64,000 bases of DNA from Halalkalibacter suaedae (GTDB lineage Bacteria > Bacillota > Bacilli > Bacillales > Bacillaceae_D): positions 124,001 through 188,000 of the forward strand of contig NZ_JAGKSQ010000003.1 of assembly GCF_017939705.1 (NCBI RefSeq), written 5' to 3'. The notes below the pieces were generated by a model. That model did no database searches, had not been told where the DNA came from, and was given only the letters and a program-made list of their open reading frames with translations. Both the position numbers and the translations under genes were made by a program. Shown one piece after another: positions 51,840 to 60,608 of this stretch (position 1 is the first letter of the stretch; each line of letters starts with the position of its first letter).

Positions 51840-52306
51840 TTTTTTCCTGTACTTTTCACCAATCCTTGAGCAAAGTTATTCTTTTGCTGTCCCAACGCCA
51901 AGTCACCAATCAGCTCACCATATCTTGTCATTGTTTGTTCTAAGTCTTCATGGTAGAGCAAGCAAAAATCTTCAAATGTATATTCAAAATTTTTATTAAG
52001 CCCCACACAACCTAAGTAGATAATTTTCAAACATTGAATTTCATCCACTCCACCTAGCAAGTGAGCATATTCAGCTACACGTTCAGGATTTTTTTGAATT
52101 TCATCAATGTCTTGCTGATTAACACCAAACAACTTAGCAAAATCACTAATCAGTGAACCCTCTAGTAAACCCATATTACGACCAACCATAAGAGCATGAT
52201 TTGTCAACGCTGCAGGAACTTTTTTAGAATTAATGTAGCGTGTTTTGTGTTCACCTTCTTCTTCATAGACCTCAAGCTCTTTAAGTTCAATCATCCTAAT
52301 TTTCAT
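51818..52306 (-). CDS. Tail assembly chaperone (gpG-like)
   Basis: 162 residues, mostly helical (LLEGSLISDFAKLFG, ICLKIIYLGCVGL-like stretch), C-terminus lysine-rich (STGKKSKRGKK). Located between major tail protein and tape measure, the invariant place for G/GT chaperones. A fraction of ribosomes shifts at 51839-51845 to make the longer GT protein. Confidence 0.85.
   Translation of the reverse strand: MKIRMIELKELEVYEEEGEHKTRYINSKKVPAALTNHALMVGRNMGLLEGSLISDFAKLFGVNQQDIDEIQKNPERVAEYAHLLGGVDEIQCLKIIYLGCVGLNKNFEYTFEDFCLLYHEDLEQTMTRYGELIGDLALGQQKNNFAQGLVKSTGKKSKRGKK
51839..51845 (-). other. Programmed -1 frameshift site A-AAA-AAG
   Basis: On the minus strand the zero frame reads GGA AAA AAG TCC, i.e. 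the classical heptamer A AAA AAG in phase, 6 codons before the G stop (TAA 51818-51820). Slipping back one base opens a 63-codon frame. This is the conserved gpG/gpGT mechanism of tailed phages. Confidence 0.88.
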
Positions 52307-52328
52307 GATCTTCTCCTTTCAAATTAAT

Positions 52329-52360
52329 AAAAAAAAGAGTAGGAATTAACCTACTCTTTT
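52329..52360 (-). terminator. Terminator right after the major tail protein gene
   Basis: AAAGAGTAGG / CCTACTCTTTTTTTT hairpin overlapping the stop codon of the major tail protein. Inside the late operon, so it probably attenuates downstream transcription relative to the abundant upstream proteins. Confidence 0.85.
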
Positions 52361-52946
52361 AGGGGGTTGGTATTGCTTCGACTAACGCATAATCAAAAGA
52401 AGTATGCCAAGTTTCGGCAATAGTAGGATCATTTAACTCCGAAACCAAAGCTTCATAATATAAATGACCCTGGCCATCCGGATAACAACTAAATGCAATT
52501 TCAAGTTGAGCAACTTCATCTGCCCCATTTTCAATAGCAAATTTAAACCCTGTGGAACTAACAGCTTTTGGAAATGCGATTAACTTTGTCACTTCTTCAA
52601 ATTCATCAATGACATCGGCTGTATAAATAAATTCTTTTCCTTTTGAATCCTTTGAATATGAATAAATACCAGGCTTTAAATTGTCTGTTTTTAATCCAAA
52701 TAAATCTCTAACTACTTGAACAGGAATATGTCCAGAAACGGTGATATCCATTTTTTCTGGCTTCGACTTCTTAGCGACCTCCACACCTTCGCATCTTTTA
52801 ATAATTTCTCTTAGCGTCGTTTCACCTTCCACGCTGCCGACGCATCCAAACTTAGTTCCATTTGCGAATGAACCATCATTTTGTTTAAATTGAACACTTG
52901 AATTTTTGATCGAAACGGCATCAAAATTTTCTACTATAGTGGGCAT
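52359..52946 (-). CDS. Major tail protein
   Basis: 195 residues, beta-rich, of the siphovirus major tail tube type (MPTIVENFDAVSIKNSSVQF; YSKDSKGKEFIYTADVIDEF). Position between the HK97 gp10-like protein and the tail chaperone is diagnostic. Starts at the stop of the previous gene. High expression expected; followed by an internal terminator. Confidence 0.85.
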   Translation of the reverse strand: MPTIVENFDAVSIKNSSVQFKQNDGSFANGTKFGCVGSVEGETTLREIIKRCEGVEVAKKSKPEKMDITVSGHIPVQVVRDLFGLKTDNLKPGIYSYSKDSKGKEFIYTADVIDEFEEVTKLIAFPKAVSSTGFKFAIENGADEVAQLEIAFSCYPDGQGHLYYEALVSELNDPTIAETWHTSFDYALVEAIPTP

Positions 52947-53347
52947 TATTTCAATTCCTCCTTTAATTTCTCATCTGCTTTTGCATTTATTTCTTCAACT
53001 ATTTTATTAATACTTCGTTCTAAACCTATTTCCATAAATTCCTGTTCGTTTTTCCCTAGAGATGTACCGAGAGCATCATTTGGGAAGACAAGATAGTAAA
53101 ATTGGCGTTTAGGTTTAATCTCGAAACCTAAATTAAACTTCTCAGAGCGAAATGGTTTGCTAGTTTTTGCATGTTTCTTTTTTTTGTCAGATAGAGGCAT
53201 ACGTTCAATAATACTATCTGTAACTAACTCAATACCTGTTTTGTGCAGTACATCATTAATTATCTTCTCGACATTATCAGGTAGTTTTCTTAACTTATCT
53301 TCAAGTGCGGATAACTCCTTATAATCAAACTCAAATCGTACAGTCAT
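52946..53347 (-). CDS. HK97 gp10-like head-tail/tail component
   Basis: 133 residues. Helical N-terminus (YKELSALEDKLRKLPDNVEK) and conserved NLGFEIKPKRQFYYLVFPND, QEFMEIGLERS match the HK97 gp10 family of head-tail joining proteins. Overlaps upstream gene by 17 bp. Confidence 0.8.
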   Translation of the reverse strand: MTVRFEFDYKELSALEDKLRKLPDNVEKIINDVLHKTGIELVTDSIIERMPLSDKKKKHAKTSKPFRSEKFNLGFEIKPKRQFYYLVFPNDALGTSLGKNEQEFMEIGLERSINKIVEEINAKADEKLKEELK

Positions 53348-53726
53348 AGGTTATCTTCCTTTTAAAAATCGTTGTCACTTGATCAATAAAGTCATCAGTA
53401 TCTTTTTTCTGACCACTTTGTTTAAAAGTCCGATCAAATTCAATTGCTGAGATATTAGAGATTAAAGTAATGATGTCAATAGTATCCTCATCCACTAGAT
53501 CATTATTTTCACTAATAAAAACAATACTAACTTCTTGGTACACATTATTGACACCTGTACTCTGAATATCACCATAAACAACGATGAAATAATTATGACT
53601 AGATAATTCTTTTAATTCATCTTCGGCCACATTATCTTGAAAAACAGGAAGGTTAAAGTGAGTAGTTAAGTTATTCTTTATTGATTTTACTTGTTTATCC
53701 ATTAATCGTTTTGTTTTGACATTCAT
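53331..53726 (-). CDS. Probable tail terminator/completion protein
   Basis: 131 residues, mixed alpha/beta. Sequence similarity is not obvious to me; the position between the head closure and gp10/major tail genes suggests a neck or tail terminator protein. Confidence 0.6.
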   Translation of the reverse strand: MNVKTKRLMDKQVKSIKNNLTTHFNLPVFQDNVAEDELKELSSHNYFIVVYGDIQSTGVNNVYQEVSIVFISENNDLVDEDTIDIITLISNISAIEFDRTFKQSGQKKDTDDFIDQVTTIFKRKITYDCTI

Positions 53727-54068
53727 TTACTCACCTACTTTTTGCAAATAAAAGTATAGATACCGCTTTTCTCTGTCATGGTCTACCTTTATCACTTCAA
53801 ACTCATTGTTATCAATTACGCACAACATGTCACTCTTACTAATGTTTAGAAAAGAAGGGGGGAAGCGTGTTTTGATCTTTAAATCAAGACTACTCCCCAT
53901 TGAACCAGCAAACATATAGTCAGAATCACGTGCATTCATTAATCGGAATGCAAGTTTTCCTTCAGGTATAAATTCTTTACCTGCACGTTTACCTTTTTCA
54001 GTACGTCGAGTTACATTTCTTCCATATTCTAAGAAACCATCATTAAACGTCTCCCGATGTTGTTCCAT
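53727..54068 (-). CDS. Head closure protein (SPP1 gp16-like)
   Basis: 113 residues, beta-rich (EFIPEGKLAFRLMNARDSDY, RYLYFYLQKVGE). Size and place after the connector fit head-tail adaptors of the gp16 family. Overlaps the connector gene by 26 bp. Confidence 0.72.
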   Translation of the reverse strand: MEQHRETFNDGFLEYGRNVTRRTEKGKRAGKEFIPEGKLAFRLMNARDSDYMFAGSMGSSLDLKIKTRFPPSFLNISKSDMLCVIDNNEFEVIKVDHDREKRYLYFYLQKVGE

Positions 54069-54360
54069 CGATCACACCGACTTTCCCAAGAGCCACATTT
54101 AAGATAAGACGCCCTAGCTCGTGACGGTAATTTACCTCGAATTGATCGGCTGTATTATTATAGACATAGCGACAACGCTCGAGAAGAATCTCTTTAGGTT
54201 CAAGTTCCCTAACAAAATCAAAAGACGCACCTGTTAAATTCGACAAGTACGCCTCTGATTTAAGTATCATTTTTTTGAAATCATTATCTTCATCTGTCCA
54301 AGTGATCTGTAACTTACCTTTTAGCTCTTCTAGCAAGTCAGCTTGTACAATTGCATCCAT
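54043..54360 (-). CDS. Head-tail connector protein (gp6/gp15-like)
   Basis: 105 residues, all-helical: VQADLLEELKGKLQITWTDE, KMILKSEAYLSNLTG and RYVYNNTADQFEVNY are typical of the phage connector family (YqbG/gp6). Binds the portal after packaging. Confidence 0.8.
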   Translation of the reverse strand: MDAIVQADLLEELKGKLQITWTDEDNDFKKMILKSEAYLSNLTGASFDFVRELEPKEILLERCRYVYNNTADQFEVNYRHELGRLILNVALGKVGVIDGTTSGDV

Positions 54361-54361
54361 A

Positions 54362-54691
54362 TTATTTTCCTAAAACAAGATTGATAAGTTCATCCTTGTT
54401 GTTATCTGATTTATATTCAATGTTTTTGCTGTTTAGGTATGCCTGAAGATCTTCATTCTTGATCTTTTTAAGTTCAGTTGCAGTCAACTTAGATAGGTCG
54501 CCATCTTCACCGTCTGGTTCATTGTTTACCTCTTCACCAATAAAGACTCTATTGTACTTGTTATCCTTTGATTGGAGAACAGAAACTCGCTCTTCACTAG
54601 TTTCCTTGCCTTCTGCAGGGTAAGAGTCCCCTGTTTTATAGAGGACATTATGTTCTAAATCATTAAACGTATTTAATACTGTGTATCTCAT
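54362..54691 (-). CDS. Phage protein with C-terminal HeH/SAP-like domain
   Basis: 109 residues. N-terminal part beta-rich, reminiscent of capsid accessory proteins (MRYTVLNTFNDLEHN); acidic linker; C-terminal LTATELKKIKNEDLQAYLNS plus NKDELINLVL is a HeH/LEM-like helix-extended-helix. Located directly after the major capsid gene, a place often held by such small proteins. Confidence 0.7.
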   Translation of the reverse strand: MRYTVLNTFNDLEHNVLYKTGDSYPAEGKETSEERVSVLQSKDNKYNRVFIGEEVNNEPDGEDGDLSKLTATELKKIKNEDLQAYLNSKNIEYKSDNNKDELINLVLGK

Positions 54692-54722
54692 CTGATATTA
54701 CCTCCTAATTATATTTGGGTTA

Positions 54723-55958
54723 CTAAACAGCTGGTACTTCTTCAACTCCAAGATTGCTAATATCAAACACTTCAAACGAGTCAGCGTCTAATGGTCGTCC
54801 GTTGGCTAGTTGACGAATCAAGTAAAGACGTTGATCCTCGATCATGCGAAGTACATCGGTCGTTTCTAGCTTTTGTTCTGCCGCTACACCCATGAAGTAA
54901 TCTTTCGGCTTACCTGAAACCATTCGACCCAGTGGCATTGCAGGAGTTTCAACAATTGTTAAACCTGGTACCGCAAAATTATTATAAGTCCAAGTTCCGT
55001 CATCCTTTTGTTTTGCCCCAAGAGCAAAGAAACGAAGAGCATAATCTAAAGGATTGATAATTAATGTAACTCCAGTATAACGACGTGTTCCGTTCTTCGT
55101 TGTAGGAGCAAGGATTTTTTCACCAATTACTTTTGGAGTGAACTCTGTGAGAACTGTGGCTGTCTTATTTTGGTATGCTCCTCCAACAATGTCAGCTTCT
55201 AAATCCTTTAGCATACCAATCGGCTTTTTATTACCATCACCGTTAACAATTGCATTCTCTAATTCATCAGCAACAACTTCTCCCATAAACATACGAACGT
55301 AACGGTCTAACCACTCAGGACCGAGCTCAAACATAGCCTTAGAAACAACAAGGAAACCACTTAACTTGAACATACCCTGTTCAATTGTACGGAAGCCCTC
55401 GTCTAACATTTCTTGAATGGCAGAAGTTACATCTCCCCAGAAGGCTACAGGTTCACCTGGCTTACGAAGAACCCATGCGGTAGTAGCTCCTGTGCGTTGG
55501 AAATTTACTAAAGAGAGGAGTGGATGCTCCTTCTCTAAATCTTCAAACACACGTTCAAAAACGGTAGGAGGCATAAGCTTGACAACTTCATCAAAAGAGT
55601 TCGCTTCAATAGCAGCGTTATAGAATTTCTTCTCTTCTGTCGTAAGAACACGAACACCACGAGAAGCTAAGACTTGTGCATCCCACTGTTCCTCATCAGC
55701 ACGTTTGGCTTCTTTGACTACCGAATTCATCATGTCTTGAATGTGTACCATATTCGATTCAAAATTATTCATGATCGCCTCAGCGACACCATGTGCATCT
55801 CCAGATTCAAACACTTCTTGCATTGCTTTAATTCGCTCATCTTTATTTTGAATTTTTGCCTTGTCATCTAAATTTTGGATCCCTGTACCTCCAAAATGTT
55901 GCAAGTGCATTTTTAATGGACTTTCTTTTGTAACTACTTTATAAACATGCTTTGTCAT
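54723..55958 (-). CDS. Major capsid protein, HK97 fold
   Basis: 411 residues. N-terminal ~110 residues are helical and charged (delta/scaffold domain, removed by the protease). The capsid core includes TTAWVLRKPGEPVAFWGDVT, FKLSGFLVVSKAMFELGPEW and GDGNKKPIGML typical of phage_capsid family members. Downstream of the ClpP-like protease as usual. GGAGGATTAAC precedes the start. Confidence 0.9.
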   Translation of the reverse strand: MTKHVYKVVTKESPLKMHLQHFGGTGIQNLDDKAKIQNKDERIKAMQEVFESGDAHGVAEAIMNNFESNMVHIQDMMNSVVKEAKRADEEQWDAQVLASRGVRVLTTEEKKFYNAAIEANSFDEVVKLMPPTVFERVFEDLEKEHPLLSLVNFQRTGATTAWVLRKPGEPVAFWGDVTSAIQEMLDEGFRTIEQGMFKLSGFLVVSKAMFELGPEWLDRYVRMFMGEVVADELENAIVNGDGNKKPIGMLKDLEADIVGGAYQNKTATVLTEFTPKVIGEKILAPTTKNGTRRYTGVTLIINPLDYALRFFALGAKQKDDGTWTYNNFAVPGLTIVETPAMPLGRMVSGKPKDYFMGVAAEQKLETTDVLRMIEDQRLYLIRQLANGRPLDADSFEVFDISNLGVEEVPAV

Positions 55959-55981
55959 GTTAATCCTCCTGTGGCCAAAAT

Positions 55982-56004
55982 AAAAACGCCTATTATTGGC
56001 GTTT
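55982..56004 (-). terminator. Hairpin at the end of the protease gene
   Basis: AAACGCC-aataata-GGCGTTTTTA on the minus strand, overlapping the protease stop codon, between it and the capsid gene. Terminator-like; partial readthrough expected. Confidence 0.65.
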
Positions 56005-56700
56005 GAATCGGCTTATAATATTATTTTTTCCAGATGCCATAATCGGCTCCGGATTGTTCATACGGAATTTTTGGAGAATACTGTTCTTAAATTCTTCTGG
56101 ATCCTCAACAGCTGGTGTATTACTTACTTTATCGGCTAATCCCACTTCCACAGCTTCGTTGGACGTAAACCAAGTCTCATTAACAATCAATGTATCGATT
56201 TCTTCACGATCACCCTGATAACGAGTCATGTAAATATCAGCAAGTGACCTGTCAATACCCTCAAGAGCATTTAAAGTCTTGCGAATATCTGTCTTAGTTC
56301 CCATTGCTATTGTGGCACCCTCATGAATCATCATCATAGAACCAGTGTTCATGATTAGTTCATCAGCTGCCATTGCAATAATAGATGCTGCACTTGCTGC
56401 AACTCCATCTACAGCTACTATTACTTTCGCCTCGTGATTCTTCAACTGATTGTAGATTGCAATTCCATCAAATACATCACCACCATAGCTGTTGATATGG
56501 ACTTTAATATTTTGAGTGTTGATTCCCTTCAACATTGATTCAACATCTTTTGCTGTTACGTAGTCGCCCCACCATGATTCCCCAATGTCACCGTAAATTG
56601 TAATCTTGCTAGTATCCTCACTTATTGCCTCAGCTTTGAATACCTTATCAATCTTCGGCAGTTGGTTGAATTTATCATTTTTAAAACGCTTTGGTTTCAT
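55993..56700 (-). CDS. ClpP-type head maturation protease
   Basis: 235 residues, S14 family: HINSYGGDVFDGIAIYNQL, catalytic Ser in GVAASAASIIAMAAD, His in MMIHEGATIAMG, Asp later. Cleaves capsid delta domains during prohead maturation. Overlaps the portal gene by 4 bp. Confidence 0.9.
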   Translation of the reverse strand: MKPKRFKNDKFNQLPKIDKVFKAEAISEDTSKITIYGDIGESWWGDYVTAKDVESMLKGINTQNIKVHINSYGGDVFDGIAIYNQLKNHEAKVIVAVDGVAASAASIIAMAADELIMNTGSMMMIHEGATIAMGTKTDIRKTLNALEGIDRSLADIYMTRYQGDREEIDTLIVNETWFTSNEAVEVGLADKVSNTPAVEDPEEFKNSILQKFRMNNPEPIMASGKNNIISRFKRQ

Positions 56701-57854
56701 GTGTTCTCACCTCCTTCCAGAGTTTTGATATCTTGATAATTCTTTGTGACATATCTTTTATCTGCCCAATCCTCTTGAATTGGATCTCTTCCGACTAAAG
56801 CTAATATTTCATTAAAACTGAATCCAATAGCAAATAGCTTGTCAGCTGCGGCTGCAAGTTGAGTAATATCGACTACTTTTATTTGATTTGTGTCAATTTT
56901 CATATAAGTTCGTTCCAAAAACTGCTCCTTGTTGTACACTTTTCGGTTGAATTCATCCATAATCAACTCGACAATCGGTTTTATTCCAAACATAATAAAA
57001 CTATCAACAAGCTTTTCAACATCAGCAACATCCCCTTTAATTAAACCTCTAGGAATATGCAGTGGCATTGCGACAAAATCAATAATGTCGTTAACTATTT
57101 CACGGATATCACGGCTAGTACCATTATTCCCTGCGTTTCCCTTTTGACCATCACTCATGTCTTCCATTGTATAACCATCTTGTATTTGAAAAGCCGAACC
57201 CTCTTTGTCTGGATCAAACCAATTCTTTAACTGGCCTTCAAACATGGCATCAATTGCTTCTTGAGTCTCTTTATTTTGAGGTCTTAAGAAATCTCCCTTG
57301 ATTAAGTAACGCTTATTGTTTTTCCGTTTGTAATAATTCATACCGGATGCCAATAGCTTGCCGTAGTCTTCATAAAGGCTATTAATGACGTGCATAACAT
57401 TTCGATTGTTGAGCTTAATACTTAGCACATCAGATTCCAAAAACGTTTTTCCAATCTTCAAATCACCTATGATGACATCGCTGTACACATTTTCTTTAAA
57501 TGCAAATTCTTTCACTGAATAATCATCAGCCACATACAGCTGATCATCTTGCATAATAATCAACACTTCATTATTCATAATGAGATTGTTCACTAGACTA
57601 TGGATAAATTCTGTTGCATTCTGGTTTTGATTCGGCTGTACGTTAAGGAGATAATAATTCTCTCCTCGTTTTTCTTTACCTTTTTCAAACGTTTGAAATT
57701 CACACCTGCTGATTGTATTGGCAATCAGATCAATACATGACTCAACCGCTAAACGTTTGTAATATGCTTTGACATTTAGTTCGAAAAAATAACCGTCCAG
57801 CTTAATCGTATTGCTTGAACCAAACCATGTTCGAAACCAATCAAACGCGCCCAA
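56697..57854 (-). CDS. Portal protein
   Basis: 385 residues, HK97-type portal: VESCIDLIANTISRCEFQTF, GDFLRPQNKETQEAIDAMFE, VADVEKLVDSFIMFGIKPIV. Forms the dodecameric DNA channel at one capsid vertex. Between TerL and the protease. Confidence 0.9.
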   Translation of the reverse strand: MGAFDWFRTWFGSSNTIKLDGYFFELNVKAYYKRLAVESCIDLIANTISRCEFQTFEKGKEKRGENYYLLNVQPNQNQNATEFIHSLVNNLIMNNEVLIIMQDDQLYVADDYSVKEFAFKENVYSDVIIGDLKIGKTFLESDVLSIKLNNRNVMHVINSLYEDYGKLLASGMNYYKRKNNKRYLIKGDFLRPQNKETQEAIDAMFEGQLKNWFDPDKEGSAFQIQDGYTMEDMSDGQKGNAGNNGTSRDIREIVNDIIDFVAMPLHIPRGLIKGDVADVEKLVDSFIMFGIKPIVELIMDEFNRKVYNKEQFLERTYMKIDTNQIKVVDITQLAAAADKLFAIGFSFNEILALVGRDPIQEDWADKRYVTKNYQDIKTLEGGENT

Positions 57855-57873
57855 GTTCTCACCTCCCTTATGC

Positions 57874-59538
57874 TTAGTAATTGAACGATTTGAAGATTTT
57901 CTTCACATTATCTTTTGTTATTGCTGTTTGTTCTTTCAAAACAGAATCAAAATTCAACGCATGCAAAAAAGCGAAAAACCCATCGGTCTTCCGCTTTTCT
58001 TTATCGATCTTCTTATATTCAACATTTCCATTATGATGTTCTTCCTTATAAATATTTCCTACATACCAACGCATAAGGGGATCGTCACCGAAAACAATGG
58101 ATTGCTGTACAAACATCTCTTCAACCAGAGGAGACAGCATAGCATGTGTTGCAGGACCTCTTCGAACAATCTCCACATCAAATCCAGCTGTTGTGAATGC
58201 TTCTTTAAGGATTGTTGAACGGTATAAGTCCATACTAACCTTCAATATTCTGAACGTTTTAGCCTGCTCAACAAACCAGTTCAACACATGACTAGAATTA
58301 ATAGACTCATCATACACAACGGTTAATAACTTTTTCTCTATCGCTAAGGCAATGATCTCTGGATTAATGTCCTGTAGCTTTGGTGCTGTATGATGCATGA
58401 ATGTATGCTGCATCCAGTAACGCTTTCCATCAACTTTAAATAACAGACCCACAGAGCAAAAGTCTCTAATTTGTGCAAAGTCAACCGCACCGATTGCTTC
58501 AATACCTTTAAGATCTTCTGGAAGTGGCTGATCGGTAGCTAATCGTTCCTCATAGGTTGCAACTTCTTTTCGTGCATCTTCAACAGGTAAATTCATACGT
58601 TTCGTCATGAACTCTGTTCGCAAAGCACTATTCAGCTGCATGTCATGATATTCTTGCTTCATTTCTGTCTGTAAATGTTTGTTATAACGATATGAAGGAT
58701 TGGCTTTCTCCCACATATCAATGTCATCAACTTCTTTTTCATCGTCCAACTTACAAATGAAAGGGAACAACGTTGATTCGGGAAGTTCTTTGTTCAGGAC
58801 CATCTTAGCTTCTGCTTTTAGATCATCCAGGACTCCACCACGAATATAACCATCTGTTGTAATATAAAATGTCCGAGGATCTGGTTTCTTACCAAGACCG
58901 GACGTAAATACTTTTACATCTCCATAATTGTCATACTCATGTATTTCGTCAAAGATGATAACACCACTTCGCTTACCATCTTTTGTCCTTGCGTTTGATG
59001 TATTGTATTCCATTTTCGATTTCGTTTTTTTGTGCTGGATAAGAACCTTTGATTTGTAAAAAACCTTTTTCATTTTTTTAGAATGCTTCGGTTCATCCAG
59101 TACATTGTATACATCTTCAAACGATGTCTTTGCTTGTTTTTCCGATGTAGCGACAATATCGATGTCATAATTCTGTATCCCGTGATGTCCGGTCAACATA
59201 AAAAAGCTGTTGTAAGAAATGTAACCATTCTTACCAGCTCCACGACCAATCTCTATTAAAAAACGGTTAAACATTAGCCGACCATCTTCATACCTAACAC
59301 CAAAAATGAAAGCATTACAAAATCTTTGCCACACAAATAACTCAAACGGAAAATAGTCTGCTGGAACCTCTACAGATTTCTCAATAGCCTCTGCATCGAT
59401 CACGACACCTGGCTGATCTAACTTCCAACGTATAAAATCCATTAATAACTTTTGTTCGTTGCAAGCTTGGATCGTACCACTATCAACCATGTGCATGTAT
59501 TCATCGATGTACGGATGATACTTATACGTCGTTGGCAT
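57874..59538 (-). CDS. terL: Terminase large subunit
   Basis: 554 residues from ATG 59538 (AAGGA 8 nt upstream, inside the end of terS). ATPase: Walker A-like GRGAGKN (about 126-132), Walker B SGVIIFDEIHEY; nuclease domain from about 350 (AVDFAQIRDFCSVGLLF, VVYDESINSSHVL). HK97/phage Terminase_1-like. Packages DNA into proheads; the neighbouring HNH gene suggests a cos-type phage. Confidence 0.92.
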   Translation of the reverse strand: MPTTYKYHPYIDEYMHMVDSGTIQACNEQKLLMDFIRWKLDQPGVVIDAEAIEKSVEVPADYFPFELFVWQRFCNAFIFGVRYEDGRLMFNRFLIEIGRGAGKNGYISYNSFFMLTGHHGIQNYDIDIVATSEKQAKTSFEDVYNVLDEPKHSKKMKKVFYKSKVLIQHKKTKSKMEYNTSNARTKDGKRSGVIIFDEIHEYDNYGDVKVFTSGLGKKPDPRTFYITTDGYIRGGVLDDLKAEAKMVLNKELPESTLFPFICKLDDEKEVDDIDMWEKANPSYRYNKHLQTEMKQEYHDMQLNSALRTEFMTKRMNLPVEDARKEVATYEERLATDQPLPEDLKGIEAIGAVDFAQIRDFCSVGLLFKVDGKRYWMQHTFMHHTAPKLQDINPEIIALAIEKKLLTVVYDESINSSHVLNWFVEQAKTFRILKVSMDLYRSTILKEAFTTAGFDVEIVRRGPATHAMLSPLVEEMFVQQSIVFGDDPLMRWYVGNIYKEEHHNGNVEYKKIDKEKRKTDGFFAFLHALNFDSVLKEQTAITKDNVKKIFKSFNY

Positions 59539-60043
59539 CGTCATCATCCTTATCAATCTTAGATGCTCTCAATTCAAGCTCAGCTAGAATCTTCAACATT
59601 TGAGCACTCGTTTTGTTCAACTCATTAATGCTTTCGTTCTTTTTTTCGCCTGATTGCTTTCCGTTTGACCAGGTAACAACAACGCCGCGTCGGTCAATAT
59701 CATCAATTAGTCTATTTTTAATATCCCACATCGACATGTAATCACAAACTAAATCCTTAAAGTGACTACCGAACGTCCCATTCTCTTCAAGTTGGTTTAA
59801 AAGGTCGTTTTTTATTATTTCTCTAAGAGGGTTCACGTAATCTAATTGAGAATCGGGTTGCATTTCCTCAATTCCGGGTGCAATTTCTGGCTTAGGTGCA
59901 TCGTCTCTTTGCCAGTTGTACCTTTTTTTCCAGGACTTGACGGTATTAATAGAAACGTTGTATTTTTCAGCAATTTCTCTGTACTTCATTTTGTTCAAAT
60001 AGTCGATATGAGCGAGCTTGCGTATGTCTGAATTATTATTCAT
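59522..60043 (-). CDS. terS: Terminase small subunit
   Basis: 173 residues. N-terminal helix-turn-helix MKYREIAEKYNVSINTVKSW (about 20-39) for recognition of packaging DNA, central basic region, helical oligomerisation domain and acidic tail (KIDKDDDDANDV). Overlaps terL. The ~200 bp upstream hold inverted repeats that may be its binding site. Confidence 0.88.
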   Translation of the reverse strand: MNNNSDIRKLAHIDYLNKMKYREIAEKYNVSINTVKSWKKRYNWQRDDAPKPEIAPGIEEMQPDSQLDYVNPLREIIKNDLLNQLEENGTFGSHFKDLVCDYMSMWDIKNRLIDDIDRRGVVVTWSNGKQSGEKKNESINELNKTSAQMLKILAELELRASKIDKDDDDANDV

Positions 60044-60243
60044 TCATATACACCACCCCACTTTTTGTTCTGATTTTTTTACGTATGCACCCTCTTTTTC
60101 GGGAAATAATTTATGTTTCATAGGGTGCATACCGCCTGTTATGTGAAAAGAGCAAAAAATATTTTTACCGCTCTCCCCTCCCCGTTGAATGGGTCCCCAA
60201 AAAAATTGCGACTTTTTTGACCGGGGGGTGTTTATTTCCTTTG
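60044..60243. other. Candidate cos packaging region
   Basis: Non-coding interval between HNH and terS. Contains an 11-bp perfect inverted repeat GTATGCACCCT (60083-60093) / AGGGTGCATAC (60122-60132), a possible TerS-binding (cosB-like) site, and a G/C-rich block near 60165-60232 (CTCTCCCCTCCCC, GGGTCCCC, GACCGGGGGGTG) of the kind found at 3'-overhang cos sites of HNH/TerL phages. The long frame through it is judged non-coding. Confidence 0.5.
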
Positions 60244-60552
60244 CTACCATCTCTCCTCATTAATAAATTTATCTTTCTTCTTTTGTTGTTGATCTAACCG
60301 ATCATGCACGTCGTTATGACATCTGATACAAAGACACAACAAATTGTCCAAGGTTAAAGAAAGATCAGGTCGATGCTTCACCTCGTTGATATGGTGAACG
60401 TTCTCAGCTTTATGGTACTTGCCTTTCTCTTTACACATCTGGCATTCGTAGTTATCTCTTCTCAATGCTTCAGCACGTATCTGGAACCATTCTTTTGATT
60501 TGTAGAACTTCAATAGATTCCCTTCAATGATGTGTTGAATAATGCTACTCAT
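60244..60552 (-). CDS. HNH endonuclease (packaging-associated)
   Basis: 102 residues. CQMCKEKGKYHKAENVHHIN, then LLCLCIRCHNDVHDR: zinc-binding CxxC pairs and the HNH catalytic His/Asn. Next to terS/terL in cos phages this HNH is needed with TerL for cos cleavage. AGGAGGTGT precedes the start. Confidence 0.92.
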   Translation of the reverse strand: MSSIIQHIIEGNLLKFYKSKEWFQIRAEALRRDNYECQMCKEKGKYHKAENVHHINEVKHRPDLSLTLDNLLCLCIRCHNDVHDRLDQQQKKKDKFINEERW

Positions 60553-60572
60553 CGAACACCTCCTAACAAAAG

Positions 60573-60596
60573 AAAAAGCATTCCATAAAGGAATGC
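60573..60596 (-). terminator. Terminator of the 60609-61265 lipoprotein gene
   Basis: GCATTCC-tttat-GGAATGC followed by TTTTTC on the minus strand. Confidence 0.88.
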
Positions 60597-60608
60597 ATGA
60601 TTGTGATA

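Noticed and set aside
60044-60250. 68-codon ORF between HNH and terS
   Set aside because: It runs through GC-rich and inverted-repeat DNA typical of a cos region, and composition is not protein-like.
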